64,000 nucleotides of DNA from an uncultured bacterium (GCA_900551245.1 URVC01000017.1:1-64000); one strand, 5' to 3'. Shown: positions 1-9,598, counted from the first letter of the stretch. The notes: a model not told the origin generated them from the letters alone. Made by a program: numbers and translations.

Positions 1-26
1 AAAACAACTGGATGTTTGAGGATTTT

Positions 27-55
27 ACTCAATTCAAACTCGTAAAAAATTGAGT
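27..55. repeat. 8-bp inverted repeat upstream of first GH gene
   Basis: ACTCAATT (27-34) and AATTGAGT (48-55) form perfect inverted arms separated by 13 bases, in an AT-rich stretch just before the first gene. It could be a regulator site or the tail of an upstream transcript. No convincing -35/-10 pair is visible in the 98 bases available. Confidence 0.35.
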
Positions 56-98
56 CTTTCCCGGCATCGAAGTGGAATTTTATCATAGGAGTCCGCTT

Positions 99-3000
99 AT
101 GAGAAAAGTCATCGCCTGTGCCATCCTGTCGTCAACCGTCGCACTGCTGTCCGCAGGGGAACCGATCAACCTCAATGGAGCCATGGAGCTGGGGCTGACC
201 GGCGCCGGCGTTCCCGCCTACCGGCTCGACATCAACCGGGCGGCGATCTCCGCCGTGCACGCCAATCCGGAAAAGGTCTACTTCGCCCGGACCGTTTCCG
301 GCGGCAACCCCGGCCGCTGTCTGATGATTCCCGGCTACACCGGCGTTTCCAACTACCAGCTCGAACTCGCCGACTTTCTGCTCACGCGCGACGGCGAAGT
401 GGAGATCTCCTTCGATGCGAAAATCGGTCCGGATGAATCCGGCGTCATGCAGCCGCAGAAGAGCTTCTACATCGACTTCCGCACCTTCCCCGATCTCAGC
501 CGCGACAGCTACTACCCCATGCTGACCGGCTTCAGCTTCCGCCCCGGCACCGAATGGAAACGCTTCTCCAAACGGTTCAAGGTCAAAGCCTACACCAACT
601 ATTATCACATCTGGGTTCTGCCGAACGGCATTCCGGACGGCGGCACCGGCAACGCCCTCTACCTCGACAACTTCCGTTTCGCCTGGGTCGACGGCAAACC
701 GGCACAGGAGCCGGAGGAATACGCCGTCATCCCCGACCGCACCGACCAGATCTACGCCCCCGGCGACCCGGTCAAACTGACCGTCCGCGCCCGGCTCCGC
801 TCCGACCGGAAGGAGCTCGCCGGAACGCTCCGGCTCAAGCGCGAATATGACAACTCCCCGTTCGCGGCGCTCCCGGTCACCCTGAAAGCGGACGCCGACG
901 GAACCTTCGAAGGAAGCGTGGAACTCAAGGCGGGAGAATACGGCTCCTTCCTCACCGGTCTGGAGATTCCGGGAAAAACGCTCCGCGGCGTCAACTCCAC
1001 GTTCGTCGTGCTCCACCCGGTCATCCGCCATCCGTGGGGTTCGCCCGGCTGGGGACTCGGCGCCAACGATCCCAGCCTCTGCCCCTACGGCCGCTCGGGG
1101 AAGGAGTGCGTCAACAACTACATCCTCCCCTTCGCCGGCATGGAACGCGCCTACCGGCTCTTCCGGCAGGCGGGGGTTCAGATGCTCCGCATCTGGGGCC
1201 ACTGGCGGCAGATCGAGCCGGAGGAGGGGAAATTCACCGCCGGCATCATGGACCTCCCGATGGAGGAGATCGCCCGTTACAACTATGAACCGATCTTCTG
1301 TCTGGTCGGGAACTTCATCATCCACGGCGGACGCAAAGGGCTGGAGCAGCGGCTCAAACGCGGCAACAGCAACCTGCCCGAATACCTCTTCCGCTGGTAC
1401 CATCAGAGCAGTGATCCGGCCAAGGGCTCGGTACTGCCGCCGCTGGAGGTCTACGGCCGCTACCTCGATTTCGTCCTCGATCACTGGGGGAAGCAGGTGC
1501 GGATCTGGGAGGTCTCCAATGAGCCGGGCATCTTCGGCATGCCCGCGAAGAACTACATCGACTACCTCAAATACACCAACCGCACCGTCAAGGCGCGCCG
1601 CCCCGACGCGGTGATCCTCGGCAACGGCGTCACCGGCGACTTCGGCATCAACGTGGTCAAGTGGTGCGAACAGCTCAATGAGGCGGATCCGAATTACGTG
1701 GACAGCCTCGACGGCATCGCCTTCCACCCCTACGCGAGCGGGCTGGACTACCTCAACGGCATCCGCGGCCTCTACGGCCAGTGCGTCAAAAACATCCGGA
1801 ACAAACTCGCCCGGCCCCGCCCCCTCTGGAACACCGAATGCTACTATCTGCCCGCCGCCCGCTTCCGCCAGATCAACCACGGCCGGGAGTTCAGCCGCTA
1901 CGGGGCGAACGACATTCAGCGCCACTTCCTCGACGGGCTCTATCACGGCGTCACGGCGGCGGCCTCGCCGGATCCCTCCAGTTACTTCCACCGCACCGGA
2001 AACACCGTCAACCTGATCAGTTTCAACGAGGTGGCGGCGGCGCAGAACGCGCTCTCGGCCCTGCTCGAAGGGATGGAGAAACTTGAGAAGGTCGAACTCA
2101 ATCCGCAGATTCGCTCCGCGCTCTTCCTCTCCCGCGACGGGAAGCGGGCGCTGGGGTTCCTATACGACTTCCGCCCGAGCGGCAGCACCTGGATTCCGGG
2201 GCGCGCCGACGGGGTGAAAATTCTCGACCTCTACGGCAACGACCGGACCGCCGCCGGGAAGTATCATCTCGGCTTCGAGCCGTACTACCTTGCCGGAACT
2301 CTGGACGCGGTCCGGAAGGCGCTGACCGGCTCCCGGTTCGAACTGGAAAATCCGGTGGAGTTCCACGGACGGCGGTTCGGCGACCTGCTCCTGCTCGACG
2401 CGAAGAACCTCTCCGGCCTCCCCGGCGAAATGGAGTGCGTGCTTGGCGGGATGCCACTCCACCTCTCGTTCCGCAACGACGTCGGCCACACCGTGGCCGC
2501 CCTGCCCTTCTCCGGAAAAATTCCGGCGGGCGTGAAGATGGTCCCGGAGACGCCCGGCTACACCCTGCCTGCCACGGTGACGCTCCGCAGAGGGACCCGC
2601 GCCGCGCTCTCCGTCTCAAACGGAATGCTGAAAATTCAGCTCGAAGTGAAAGATTCCAATCTCAAGGCCGCCGACGGGAAAAATCTCTGGAACGGTTCCG
2701 CCGTCGAAGTGTTCCTCGATCCGGAACCGCTGCGCAATCTCTCCATCGACGACGTCAAGCCGCACCAGTATGTGTTCGCGGCCCTGCCCTCCTCCACCGG
2801 AGTGGAAACCATCGCCGTCCGCCGGGAGACGACCCGCGCCGCGCGCAAAGTCGAACGCACCGCGACCGGGTACCGGATGACCCTTGAAATTCCGCTCGAT
2901 GAACTGCCGGATTCGGAATTCTACGGCATCGACCTTGAAATCGACCGGCCGGGGGAGAAGGAAAAAGAGTCCCTCGGCAGCCGCCCGGGGCTCTCGTTCC

Positions 3001-3518
3001 GCAAGCGTCTCCACTACCACCTCATCCGGATTCCGCGGGAGCAGAAGCTTCACAACACCGATTTCTCCGACGCCTCGTACGGCGATCCCGCCTGGTGGTG
3101 CTACAGCATTACGCCGGGCATGACGGTTACCGCCGACGGGAAAAACGGGGTTGTCATCACCAACCACCGGCCGGACAAAGTGGCGGAAAGCGTGATTCAG
3201 CAGCAGATTCCGATTCCACCGGGGAAGTACCGCAGCGGCACGCTGCAGGTCGTCTTACGCTACCGCGACGTCAAAGCGGCGCAACCGGGCCGCGGCCGTC
3301 ACGGTCTCCTGCTCGCGGTCAACTACAACGGCGGCAACCTCCACTATGCGGAAACCACCCGCAAACAGGATCTGGAAGGGGATGGGGCACGGCAGTTGCG
3401 CACCTTCGACTTCAAGATTCCGCCGCGGGCGAACTACCTTGCTCTGCGCATCGGCCTCGGCGCGCACACCACCGGAACCGTCCAGGTGGAGCGGGCCGAA
3501 CTGATGCTGAACCAGTAA
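99..3518 (+). CDS. Large secreted clan GH-A glycoside hydrolase with C-terminal CBM9-like domain
   Basis: A 1139-residue exported enzyme that probably cleaves a polysaccharide or glycoside outside the cytoplasm. The start is the ATG at 99, seven bases after AGGAG; nine upstream in-frame codons lack a ribosome site. A signal peptide (MRKVIACAILSS...LLSAG) is followed by a beta-rich N-terminal region of about 300 residues and a TIM-barrel core. In the core, WEVSNEPG (Glu475) fits the clan GH-A acid/base and LWNTECYY (Glu580) the nucleophile. The last 300 residues contain a CBM9/DOMON-like segment (LKIQLEVKDSN, SAVEVFLDPEP). It shares this plan with the enzyme at 49068-52133. Next comes a small secreted protein 25 bases later and a GntR regulator. 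GH39- or GH5-like are possible families; the substrate cannot be read from the sequence. Confidence 0.75.
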   Translation: MRKVIACAILSSTVALLSAGEPINLNGAMELGLTGAGVPAYRLDINRAAISAVHANPEKVYFARTVSGGNPGRCLMIPGYTGVSNYQLELADFLLTRDGEVEISFDAKIGPDESGVMQPQKSFYIDFRTFPDLSRDSYYPMLTGFSFRPGTEWKRFSKRFKVKAYTNYYHIWVLPNGIPDGGTGNALYLDNFRFAWVDGKPAQEPEEYAVIPDRTDQIYAPGDPVKLTVRARLRSDRKELAGTLRLKREYDNSPFAALPVTLKADADGTFEGSVELKAGEYGSFLTGLEIPGKTLRGVNSTFVVLHPVIRHPWGSPGWGLGANDPSLCPYGRSGKECVNNYILPFAGMERAYRLFRQAGVQMLRIWGHWRQIEPEEGKFTAGIMDLPMEEIARYNYEPIFCLVGNFIIHGGRKGLEQRLKRGNSNLPEYLFRWYHQSSDPAKGSVLPPLEVYGRYLDFVLDHWGKQVRIWEVSNEPGIFGMPAKNYIDYLKYTNRTVKARRPDAVILGNGVTGDFGINVVKWCEQLNEADPNYVDSLDGIAFHPYASGLDYLNGIRGLYGQCVKNIRNKLARPRPLWNTECYYLPAARFRQINHGREFSRYGANDIQRHFLDGLYHGVTAAASPDPSSYFHRTGNTVNLISFNEVAAAQNALSALLEGMEKLEKVELNPQIRSALFLSRDGKRALGFLYDFRPSGSTWIPGRADGVKILDLYGNDRTAAGKYHLGFEPYYLAGTLDAVRKALTGSRFELENPVEFHGRRFGDLLLLDAKNLSGLPGEMECVLGGMPLHLSFRNDVGHTVAALPFSGKIPAGVKMVPETPGYTLPATVTLRRGTRAALSVSNGMLKIQLEVKDSNLKAADGKNLWNGSAVEVFLDPEPLRNLSIDDVKPHQYVFAALPSSTGVETIAVRRETTRAARKVERTATGYRMTLEIPLDELPDSEFYGIDLEIDRPGEKEKESLGSRPGLSFRKRLHYHLIRIPREQKLHNTDFSDASYGDPAWWCYSITPGMTVTADGKNGVVITNHRPDKVAESVIQQQIPIPPGKYRSGTLQVVLRYRDVKAAQPGRGRHGLLLAVNYNGGNLHYAETTRKQDLEGDGARQLRTFDFKIPPRANYLALRIGLGAHTTGTVQVERAELMLNQ

Positions 3519-3543
3519 TCGAAACACACGAAAGGAACACCAC

Positions 3544-4110
3544 ATGAACCGACTTCTTCTCACACTTCTGGCCGCCGCTGCGGCCTCCTCCGTCTCCGCC
3601 GCCGCGGTCCGGAATGTCTTCCGCATCGATCTGCAGGGAGACAAGGGGCTTGGAATGGTCTACAAGAACGGCTCCGAAGGCACCACCGGCAGCCAGGCCG
3701 GCTGGCTCAAGGAGAAAAAAGATACCCGGCTGATCGTCACCGGACCGATTTCGCAGGAGTGGAAGGAGTTCAGCTTCACCTTCGTGCCCAAGGCGGACGG
3801 CAAAGTGAGCATCAACCTCATGAGCGACAATCCGAAATTTCAGGTTTCCTACGACAACATCCGCGTCACCGGCGCGACAATCGCCAACGGCGACTTTGAG
3901 ACGGCGGCGAAACAGGCCGACCGCCCCGACCGCTGGTGGCCGATGGGCAAACCGGGTTTCGTCAAGGAGGCGCAGGGAGCTTCCGGCAAAAATTTTGTGA
4001 CCTGCGCCCACAATGACCGCTGGAACCAGCCCATCTCCTGCAAGGCGGGAGAAGCGGTCACCGTCACCTTCCAGGCAAAACTGGCGGAGGCGCCGAAAGC
4101 GGCAAAATAA
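3544..4110 (+). CDS. Small secreted protein, possible carbohydrate-binding module
   Basis: A 188-residue protein with a clear signal peptide (MNRLLLTLLAAAAASSVSAAA), preceded by AAAGGA seven bases before the ATG. The mature part is beta-rich, with a KEFSFTFVPKADGKVSINLM segment and a DNIRVTGATIANGDFE segment. These resemble the CBM4/9-type jelly-roll phrases seen in Lentisphaerota glycan enzymes. It lies 25 bases downstream of the large GH-A gene and is surely co-transcribed with it, so it may be an accessory binding protein. No catalytic motif is visible. The family is inferred from general pattern only. Confidence 0.6.
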   Translation: MNRLLLTLLAAAAASSVSAAAVRNVFRIDLQGDKGLGMVYKNGSEGTTGSQAGWLKEKKDTRLIVTGPISQEWKEFSFTFVPKADGKVSINLMSDNPKFQVSYDNIRVTGATIANGDFETAAKQADRPDRWWPMGKPGFVKEAQGASGKNFVTCAHNDRWNQPISCKAGEAVTVTFQAKLAEAPKAAK

Positions 4111-4124
4111 TGCAATTCAAGTTT

Positions 4125-4147
4125 CCTTCCGGCCGCCGGCCGGAAGG
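4125..4147. repeat. Perfect 10-bp hairpin between secreted protein and GntR gene
   Basis: CCTTCCGGCC (4125-4134) and GGCCGGAAGG (4138-4147) are perfect complements around a 3-base loop. There is no T-run after it, so it is not a classical terminator. It could be an RNA-processing or stability element, or an operator for the adjacent GntR-type regulator, whose ATG at 4177 has no well-placed ribosome site. Confidence 0.55.
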
Positions 4148-4176
4148 AGAGAACTCCTCCTCCCCTCACCCGGCAA

Positions 4177-5265
4177 ATGAACGACCATCAGAAACAGATC
4201 TACCGGTATCTGCTCGACCGGATTGCGGCGAACGAGATTTCCATCGGGGACAAACTCCCGACGGAAAATCAGCTGGCGGCGCAGTTTTCCACCGGGCGGC
4301 TCAACGCACACTACGCGGTCAAGGCACTCGAACGTGCGGGCATCCTCCGTTGCGACCGCCGCCGCGGCACCACTCTGCTGCGCTGTCCGCAGGAGTATGA
4401 GCTCGGTCAGCTTCTGCTGCCGGTCAGCCGCAAGGTGTGCGTGCTCAATCACAGTCAGCTCAACTACCGGAACATCCACTGGAACGACCGGATTCTCATC
4501 CCGCTGCGCACCATGCTGGCACGGCACCGGATCGACTTCGAAGAGCGGCTGATCGACGACTCGATGACGCCGGAACACTACCAGCAGGTGCTGTTCGAAC
4601 TCATCCGGCAGGGGTGCGGCGGCCTGGTGGTCGTGCCGGGCGGCAACTGGGACCGGATTCTGGCGGACCGCCCGGAACTGCTGTTCCGTTTCCGCAACCA
4701 CATCCACCTCTTCGACCGCGGGGGGATCATGCCGGACTGCTCCTGGTGCAATATCGTAGGCATCAACAACATAAGAGATGGAGCACTCGCGTTGGAAACC
4801 GCGATGGGGACCCATCCGGCACGGGTGGTCTTCTGCCTGCTTTCGGTACGGCACTCCCGCTTCCAGCTGGAGCGCTACCGCGGCATCGAAGAGAGCATGC
4901 CGCGCTATGGAAAAGAGGCGGTCGAACTCTCCACCTACCAGCCGGACGAAACGGGGCACTATCCGCAGTTCGCCCGGGATTTCGTACCGAACACCGCCTT
5001 CATCGCCTGCAACGACCGCGCCGCCGCCCGGCTGATCGACACCGCCCGCGCCGCCGGCTACGAACCGGGGCGCGACTACAAGCTCATCTCCTTCGACGAC
5101 GACCGGCGTTTCGCCAACTACCATTTAACCACCCTTTCCCCCAATCTGGAGCTGATCGCCCAGCTGCTCGCGGAGGAACTGATCGCCGCCATCGACGGGC
5201 GGCACCCCGATTTCACCAGCACGCACCGGATCATCTCGAAAGTGATCCGTCGAGATACCATGTAA
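4177..5265 (+). CDS. GntR-type regulator with LacI-like sensor domain
   Basis: A 362-residue transcription factor. Residues 1-70 form a GntR winged helix (QIYRYLLDRIAANEISIGDKLPTENQLAAQFSTGR...ALERAGILR...RRGTTLL). The rest is a periplasmic-binding-protein fold like LacI/GalR (VVVPGGNWDRI, FIACNDRAAARLIDTARAAG, LISFDDD, HLTTLSPN). This GntR-N/LacI-C build, as in AraR, usually binds a sugar effector. It sits between two glycosidase genes, so control of this cluster is likely. The recognition helix is unusual (STGRLNAHYAVKALE where SRxTVRxAL is typical). No Shine-Dalgarno sequence lies at normal distance; a 10-bp hairpin precedes the gene. Confidence 0.85.
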   Translation: MNDHQKQIYRYLLDRIAANEISIGDKLPTENQLAAQFSTGRLNAHYAVKALERAGILRCDRRRGTTLLRCPQEYELGQLLLPVSRKVCVLNHSQLNYRNIHWNDRILIPLRTMLARHRIDFEERLIDDSMTPEHYQQVLFELIRQGCGGLVVVPGGNWDRILADRPELLFRFRNHIHLFDRGGIMPDCSWCNIVGINNIRDGALALETAMGTHPARVVFCLLSVRHSRFQLERYRGIEESMPRYGKEAVELSTYQPDETGHYPQFARDFVPNTAFIACNDRAAARLIDTARAAGYEPGRDYKLISFDDDRRFANYHLTTLSPNLELIAQLLAEELIAAIDGRHPDFTSTHRIISKVIRRDTM

Positions 5266-5297
5266 CCCCGAACGGAGTAATATGAGGACCCGTTATC

Positions 5298-7442
5298 ATG
5301 ACTCATGACACCTTTACGCTCGATTTTCCCCTCTCCCGGCAACATACCGGCCTGCCGATCGCAAACGGCAGTCTCGGCGTTCTCCTCTGGGGAGGCGGCA
5401 GAGAACTTCAGCTGACCGCCGCCCTGGAAGCGTGCTGGGATCACCGCTTTTCGGAAAAACTCCGGAAACCGATCCCCTATGACGATCTCGTCGCCGCCTG
5501 GACTCCGGAGTCCGTCGACGAGGTCAACCGCCTGTTGCGGGAAAACAGCGGCCCGGAACAGCCCCGTTTGACCGGCACCCGCTACTGGTGCAGCACCCGG
5601 GTCGGCGGCGGCACATTCACACTCCAGCTCGCCGCCGAACTCGAACAAATTGAGCTGGAGTACGCCACCGGAACCGTCACCATCCGGACGGCCGCCGGAA
5701 ATCTCACGCTGGAACTCGATCTCGCCACCGACCAGCTCTCCATCGCCGATCCGGCCGGAATCATCCGCTCCGTCGAACCGCATCCGATGTGGGAAAAACT
5801 TCACGACTTCTTTGAAGAGGGCAGATTCCAGGCGCCGGAACGGTTTGAAGGCGGCTGGTTCCAACCCTGTCCGGCCGATCCCGGATGCTGGATGCAACTC
5901 AGGAAAGTTCCGGGCGGCTGGCGCCTCTCCGCCGCCCTGCAGCGGGAGAGCCGCGCACCGGAGCTGCCGGAACCCGACCCGGAGGCGGCGCATGCCTGGT
6001 GGAGCCGCTACTGGCAGGAGGTCCCCGGTCTGAACCTGCCGGATGAGACGCTCAACCGTTTCTACCGGCTCGCTCTCTACAAATTCGCCGCCTCGACCAT
6101 GCCCGGCAAAGTGCCCTGCTCCCTGCAGGGGGCCTGGCAGGAGGACTATCAGCCCCCCCGCTGGAGCAACGACTATCACTTCAACGTCAACGTCCAGCAG
6201 GTCTATTCGCTGGCACTGCCGACCGGGCGCTTCGAACATATGCTGCCGCTCTTCGACATGCTCGAATCCGAAGCGTCGCAGCGGACCATGCGGGAAAACG
6301 CCCGCTTTCTCTTCGGCATCGACGACGGCCTTCTGCTCACCCACGCGGTCGATGACCGCTGCATGCAGGTCGGCGGCTGTGCCGCAGGTTCGATGCTCGA
6401 CTTCGTCTGCGGCGGCTGGATGGCGATGCTCTACTGGCTCTACTATCGCTACACCGGCGACCGGGAGTTTCTCCGCCACCGCGCCATGCCCTTCATGCGG
6501 GGGGTGATGAACGTCTTCCGCGCGGCGATGCGCGAGGATTCCGACGGGAAGCTGATGATTCCGCTGGCCATCTCCGCCGAATACGGCTGCACCTTCCCGG
6601 TCATCCGCAACGGGAAACCGTGTCACCAGAACGCCGGGAAGAATCCGTCGAACCAGCTCACCTGCTGCCACGCGCTGGCCAACGCCCTGATCGCCGGCGC
6701 CGCCGCACTCGGCGAAGAAGCGGATCCTGCCTGGCGGGAGATCCAGCAGCGTCTGCCCCGCTTCTCCACCATCAACGGGCGCGTCGCCATCTGGGAGGGG
6801 CAGGATCTCGACGTCTGCCACCGCCACCATTCGCATCTCTCGATGATCTATCCCTTCGACCTCACCGCGGAACTGACGCCCGAAGAGACGGAGGAGGTGG
6901 ATCAGGCGATCGAACACTGGATCTGGCGCGGCGCGGGGCAGTGGAGCGAATGGTGCTACCCGTGGGCGATGATCCTGCAGAGCCGCTGGGGAATGCAGGA
7001 GGCGCCCTCGGTCCTCCTCGAAGTGTGGAAGCGGCTCTTCCTCAACGAGAGTCTGGCGACGGTCTACCTGCCGAAGTTCCGCGGTCTCTCCTCGCACCGC
7101 CGGGCGGACGCCCTCAAGCCGAAGGAGACCAACGAGATGATGCAGCTCGACGGCACGATGGCCGGAGCGACCGCTCTGCTGGAACTGACCATCCACGAAC
7201 GCGGCGGCGTGATCGAACTCTTCCCGGGAATTCCGGAGATCTGGCCGGATGTGGAGTTCACCAACGTGCACCTGCCCGGCGGCCTGGTCGCGAGCGGTGT
7301 GCGCCGGAATGGAACACTGCGCAGTTTCCGGTTGAGCTCGACCGCGGCCCAGCGGGTCCGTCTCCGCTTCCGCCCCGACGGCGAGATCGAAGAGTTCCAC
7401 TTGTCGCCGGAAAATCCGCTGGCCCTGGAATTCCGGGATTGA
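5298..7442 (+). CDS. GH95-like (alpha/alpha)6-barrel glycosidase
   Basis: A 714-residue enzyme without a signal peptide, so probably cytoplasmic. It opens with the beta-sandwich phrase HTGLPIANGSLGVLLWGGG, typical of GH95/GH65-type N-terminal domains. The helical barrel holds NLQ-like CSLQGAWQEDY, the CHRHHSHLSMIYPF stretch (about residue 505-518) that matches the HRHLSHLYPLFP signature of GH95, and ELFPGIPEIWP near the end. GH95 members are alpha-L-fucosidases or alpha-L-galactosidases, but this protein is divergent and the substrate is uncertain. The ATG follows GAGG at 5284-5287. It is read with the GntR gene 32 bases upstream. Confidence 0.75.
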   Translation: MTHDTFTLDFPLSRQHTGLPIANGSLGVLLWGGGRELQLTAALEACWDHRFSEKLRKPIPYDDLVAAWTPESVDEVNRLLRENSGPEQPRLTGTRYWCSTRVGGGTFTLQLAAELEQIELEYATGTVTIRTAAGNLTLELDLATDQLSIADPAGIIRSVEPHPMWEKLHDFFEEGRFQAPERFEGGWFQPCPADPGCWMQLRKVPGGWRLSAALQRESRAPELPEPDPEAAHAWWSRYWQEVPGLNLPDETLNRFYRLALYKFAASTMPGKVPCSLQGAWQEDYQPPRWSNDYHFNVNVQQVYSLALPTGRFEHMLPLFDMLESEASQRTMRENARFLFGIDDGLLLTHAVDDRCMQVGGCAAGSMLDFVCGGWMAMLYWLYYRYTGDREFLRHRAMPFMRGVMNVFRAAMREDSDGKLMIPLAISAEYGCTFPVIRNGKPCHQNAGKNPSNQLTCCHALANALIAGAAALGEEADPAWREIQQRLPRFSTINGRVAIWEGQDLDVCHRHHSHLSMIYPFDLTAELTPEETEEVDQAIEHWIWRGAGQWSEWCYPWAMILQSRWGMQEAPSVLLEVWKRLFLNESLATVYLPKFRGLSSHRRADALKPKETNEMMQLDGTMAGATALLELTIHERGGVIELFPGIPEIWPDVEFTNVHLPGGLVASGVRRNGTLRSFRLSSTAAQRVRLRFRPDGEIEEFHLSPENPLALEFRD

Positions 7443-7522
7443 AAAGCGGAAAATCCGCATTACATTATTCCCGGAGTTCAAAAACAACCGGCCGGCCTCC
7501 CGCCGCCAGAAAGAGGGTTTTG

Positions 7523-8767
7523 ATGATGAGTTACGCAATCAACCGGCAAATCCGCCCGGAAGTGGGGAAAGAGACACTCTCCCTCGCCATCGCGGGCGAC
7601 ACCTGCCCGCGCGGCACCGCCGCGACAGAGGTTTCCGCGGGCCGCTCCGGCGAAATCCTTGAACAGGTCAGAACGTTTCTCGACAACGCGGACCTTCGCC
7701 TGGTGCAGTGGGAGACACCGCTCACCGATGCCGATACGCCGATCTGCAAATCAGGCCCGAACATCCGCTGCGCGCCGGATGCGGTAAAACTGCTGCAGGC
7801 GGGCCGCTTCGACGTCGCATTGCTCGCCAACAACCACATCGGCGACTACGGGCCGGAGGCGGTCAACGAGACGATCGCCCGGCTTCACGCCGCCGGCATT
7901 CAGACCGTCGGTGCCGGCAGCGATCTGGCGGAGGCCCGCCATCCGCTCCGCATCCGCCGGAACGGCCTGTCCCTGAGCATCCTCAACGTGGCGGAGCACG
8001 AATTCGGCACCGCGACGCCGGCGACGCCCGGCTCCAATCCGCTCGACATCGCGCCGCTGCTGCTGCAGATTGCCCGGGAACGCCGGGCGGGCAACCTCGT
8101 GCTGGTCGTGAGCCACGGCGGCAACGAGTTCAATCCGGTTCCCTCGCCCCGCATGGTCGGCAACTGCCGCGCCTTCGTCGAAGCGGGCGCGTCGGCGGTG
8201 GTCAACATCCACACCCACTGTCCGCAGGGGATGGAGGTCTATCAGGGGGCGCCGATCGTCTACAGCACCGGGAACTTCTTCTTCCCGATGCGGGAACAGC
8301 AGCCGTTCGACCCGGACAACCTCTGGTACACCGGTTACGTGCCGCAGTTCACCTTCGACCGCAACGGAGCGGTGGCGGTGGCGATTCTCCCCTGCCGTTT
8401 CCTCGAATCGCCGTGGCGGGTTGAGCCGCTCGACGAAAAAGCGGTTCGCCGCTTCAGCGAATACTTCGACACGCTGAGCAATCTCATCGCGGAAACTACC
8501 CCCTGTTTTGAAGCGTGGTGCACCATCGTCGGCGGCAGGAACCTCGAAAGCATCCGCCGGGCGACGGAAGGGGTTCCGTTCGCCGATCCCGCCGCACAGG
8601 AGGTGCGCCGGCAGATTCTGCCGTTGCGCAACCTCTTCACCTGCGAGGCGCACAAGGAGATGATGGACACCTACCTGCGTCTGATCGAAACCGGCCGCCT
8701 CGCCGCCGCCGCGGAAAAGGCGGCGCTGCTCAAACAGCTTCAGCGCCCCGGTCTCTACACGGAATAA
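7523..8767 (+). CDS. CapA-family (PGA_cap) metallophosphatase-like protein
   Basis: A 414-residue protein of the CapA/PgsA family (calcineurin-like fold). Family motifs are in order: LSLAIAGDTCP near the start, LVQWETPLTD, ALLANNHIGDYGPEAV, LVLVVSHGGNEF, VVNIHTHCPQG and YSTGNFFFP. CapA was named for poly-gamma-glutamate capsule export, but many family members sit in unrelated loci. This one has no signal peptide or membrane helix and lies in a glycosidase cluster, so a soluble phosphoesterase or hydrolase role is plausible. The start is the ATGATG at 7523, six bases after AAGAGGG; the longer open frame upstream is out-of-frame shadow of the GH95-like gene. Confidence 0.8.
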   Translation: MMSYAINRQIRPEVGKETLSLAIAGDTCPRGTAATEVSAGRSGEILEQVRTFLDNADLRLVQWETPLTDADTPICKSGPNIRCAPDAVKLLQAGRFDVALLANNHIGDYGPEAVNETIARLHAAGIQTVGAGSDLAEARHPLRIRRNGLSLSILNVAEHEFGTATPATPGSNPLDIAPLLLQIARERRAGNLVLVVSHGGNEFNPVPSPRMVGNCRAFVEAGASAVVNIHTHCPQGMEVYQGAPIVYSTGNFFFPMREQQPFDPDNLWYTGYVPQFTFDRNGAVAVAILPCRFLESPWRVEPLDEKAVRRFSEYFDTLSNLIAETTPCFEAWCTIVGGRNLESIRRATEGVPFADPAAQEVRRQILPLRNLFTCEAHKEMMDTYLRLIETGRLAAAAEKAALLKQLQRPGLYTE

Positions 8768-8776
8768 ACGCAGAAA

Positions 8777-8811
8777 AGCGGAACGGAACGGCACCCCGGT
8801 TCCGTTCCGCT
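8777..8811. terminator. 13-bp perfect hairpin after capA-like gene
   Basis: AGCGGAACGGAAC (8777-8789) and GTTCCGTTCCGCT (8799-8811) pair perfectly around a 9-base loop, ten bases after the CapA-like stop codon. No T-run follows on the + strand. It may mark a processed 3' end or a weak terminator. Confidence 0.5.
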
Positions 8812-8848
8812 CCGCAAAATCCACGCATCCGGCAAGGGAGGAGGTTTC

Positions 8849-9466
8849 ATGGACTGGCTCAAAATACTGGAAAACGCCGTCTATCTGCTCGCGCTGCTCA
8901 ATCCGCCGAGCAAGATCCTCTTTCTCTCAACCTACGAGCCGGAACTTGAAATGCGCCAGATCTGGGAGCTTTCGTGGAAGTCCTCGCTCGCGGCGCTGCT
9001 GATGCTGATCGCCTTCGCCATCGTCGGGCAGTTCGTGCTGGAGCAGATTTTCCGGATCAGCCTCTACTCGCTCAAGATCACCGGCGGACTGGTGATCTTC
9101 TTCATCGGCTGGCTGGCGGTCCGGGAGGGGAAGTTCTTCCAGAAGCGGGAGAATGAACTGCGCAACGACTTCACCGAACTTTCGATCGTGCCGCTGGCCG
9201 CGCCGCTGATCGCCGGACCCGGCACGATCACCATCGCGATCTCGTTCTCGGCGCAGTACGGCCACCTCTCGTGCATCACCTCGCTGGTGCTGGCGATCTT
9301 CGCCAACTTCGTGCTGATGCTCTTCTCCCGCCCGTTCAGCAAACTCTTCCAGAAGCTCCACCTGGTCGGGCCGCTGATCCGGATCACCGGGCTGATCGTC
9401 TCGGCGGTGGCGGTTCAGATGATCCTCGACGGCGCCGGAGAGTGGCTCTCTAACACGCTCCGCTGA
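8849..9466 (+). CDS. MarC-family integral membrane protein
   Basis: A 205-residue membrane protein with about six hydrophobic segments. It matches the MarC/YhgN/YchE family (UPF0056) in the opening LLALLNPPSKILFL, the middle LSIVPLAAPLIAGPGTITIAI and the end LIRITGLIVSAVAVQMILDGAGEWL. The family's transport function is not established; the old link to multiple antibiotic resistance has been withdrawn. A strong AGGGAGGAGG ribosome site lies just before the ATG. It is at the end of the carbohydrate cluster, separated from the CapA-like gene by a 13-bp hairpin. Confidence 0.85.
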   Translation: MDWLKILENAVYLLALLNPPSKILFLSTYEPELEMRQIWELSWKSSLAALLMLIAFAIVGQFVLEQIFRISLYSLKITGGLVIFFIGWLAVREGKFFQKRENELRNDFTELSIVPLAAPLIAGPGTITIAISFSAQYGHLSCITSLVLAIFANFVLMLFSRPFSKLFQKLHLVGPLIRITGLIVSAVAVQMILDGAGEWLSNTLR

Positions 9467-9518
9467 TGCGGTTCGTCGCGCCCCCCGCCTGATTTATCGG
9501 ACAATCCGGCCGGAATTT

Positions 9519-9547
9519 CTGGCAAAATCCCGGAACAATGCTATATT
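9519..9547 (+). promoter_or_regulatory. Sigma-70-type promoter for MFS gene
   Basis: CTGGCA (9519-9524), a 17-base spacer and TATATT (9542-9547) precede the MFS gene. 23 of 29 bases are identical to the glyS promoter at 31919-31947, including part of the spacer. Confidence 0.65.
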
Positions 9548-9598
9548 CTTCAAAAAGGCGGGATTCTACTTTCCGCCGACCGGAGACAACGTCGAACC

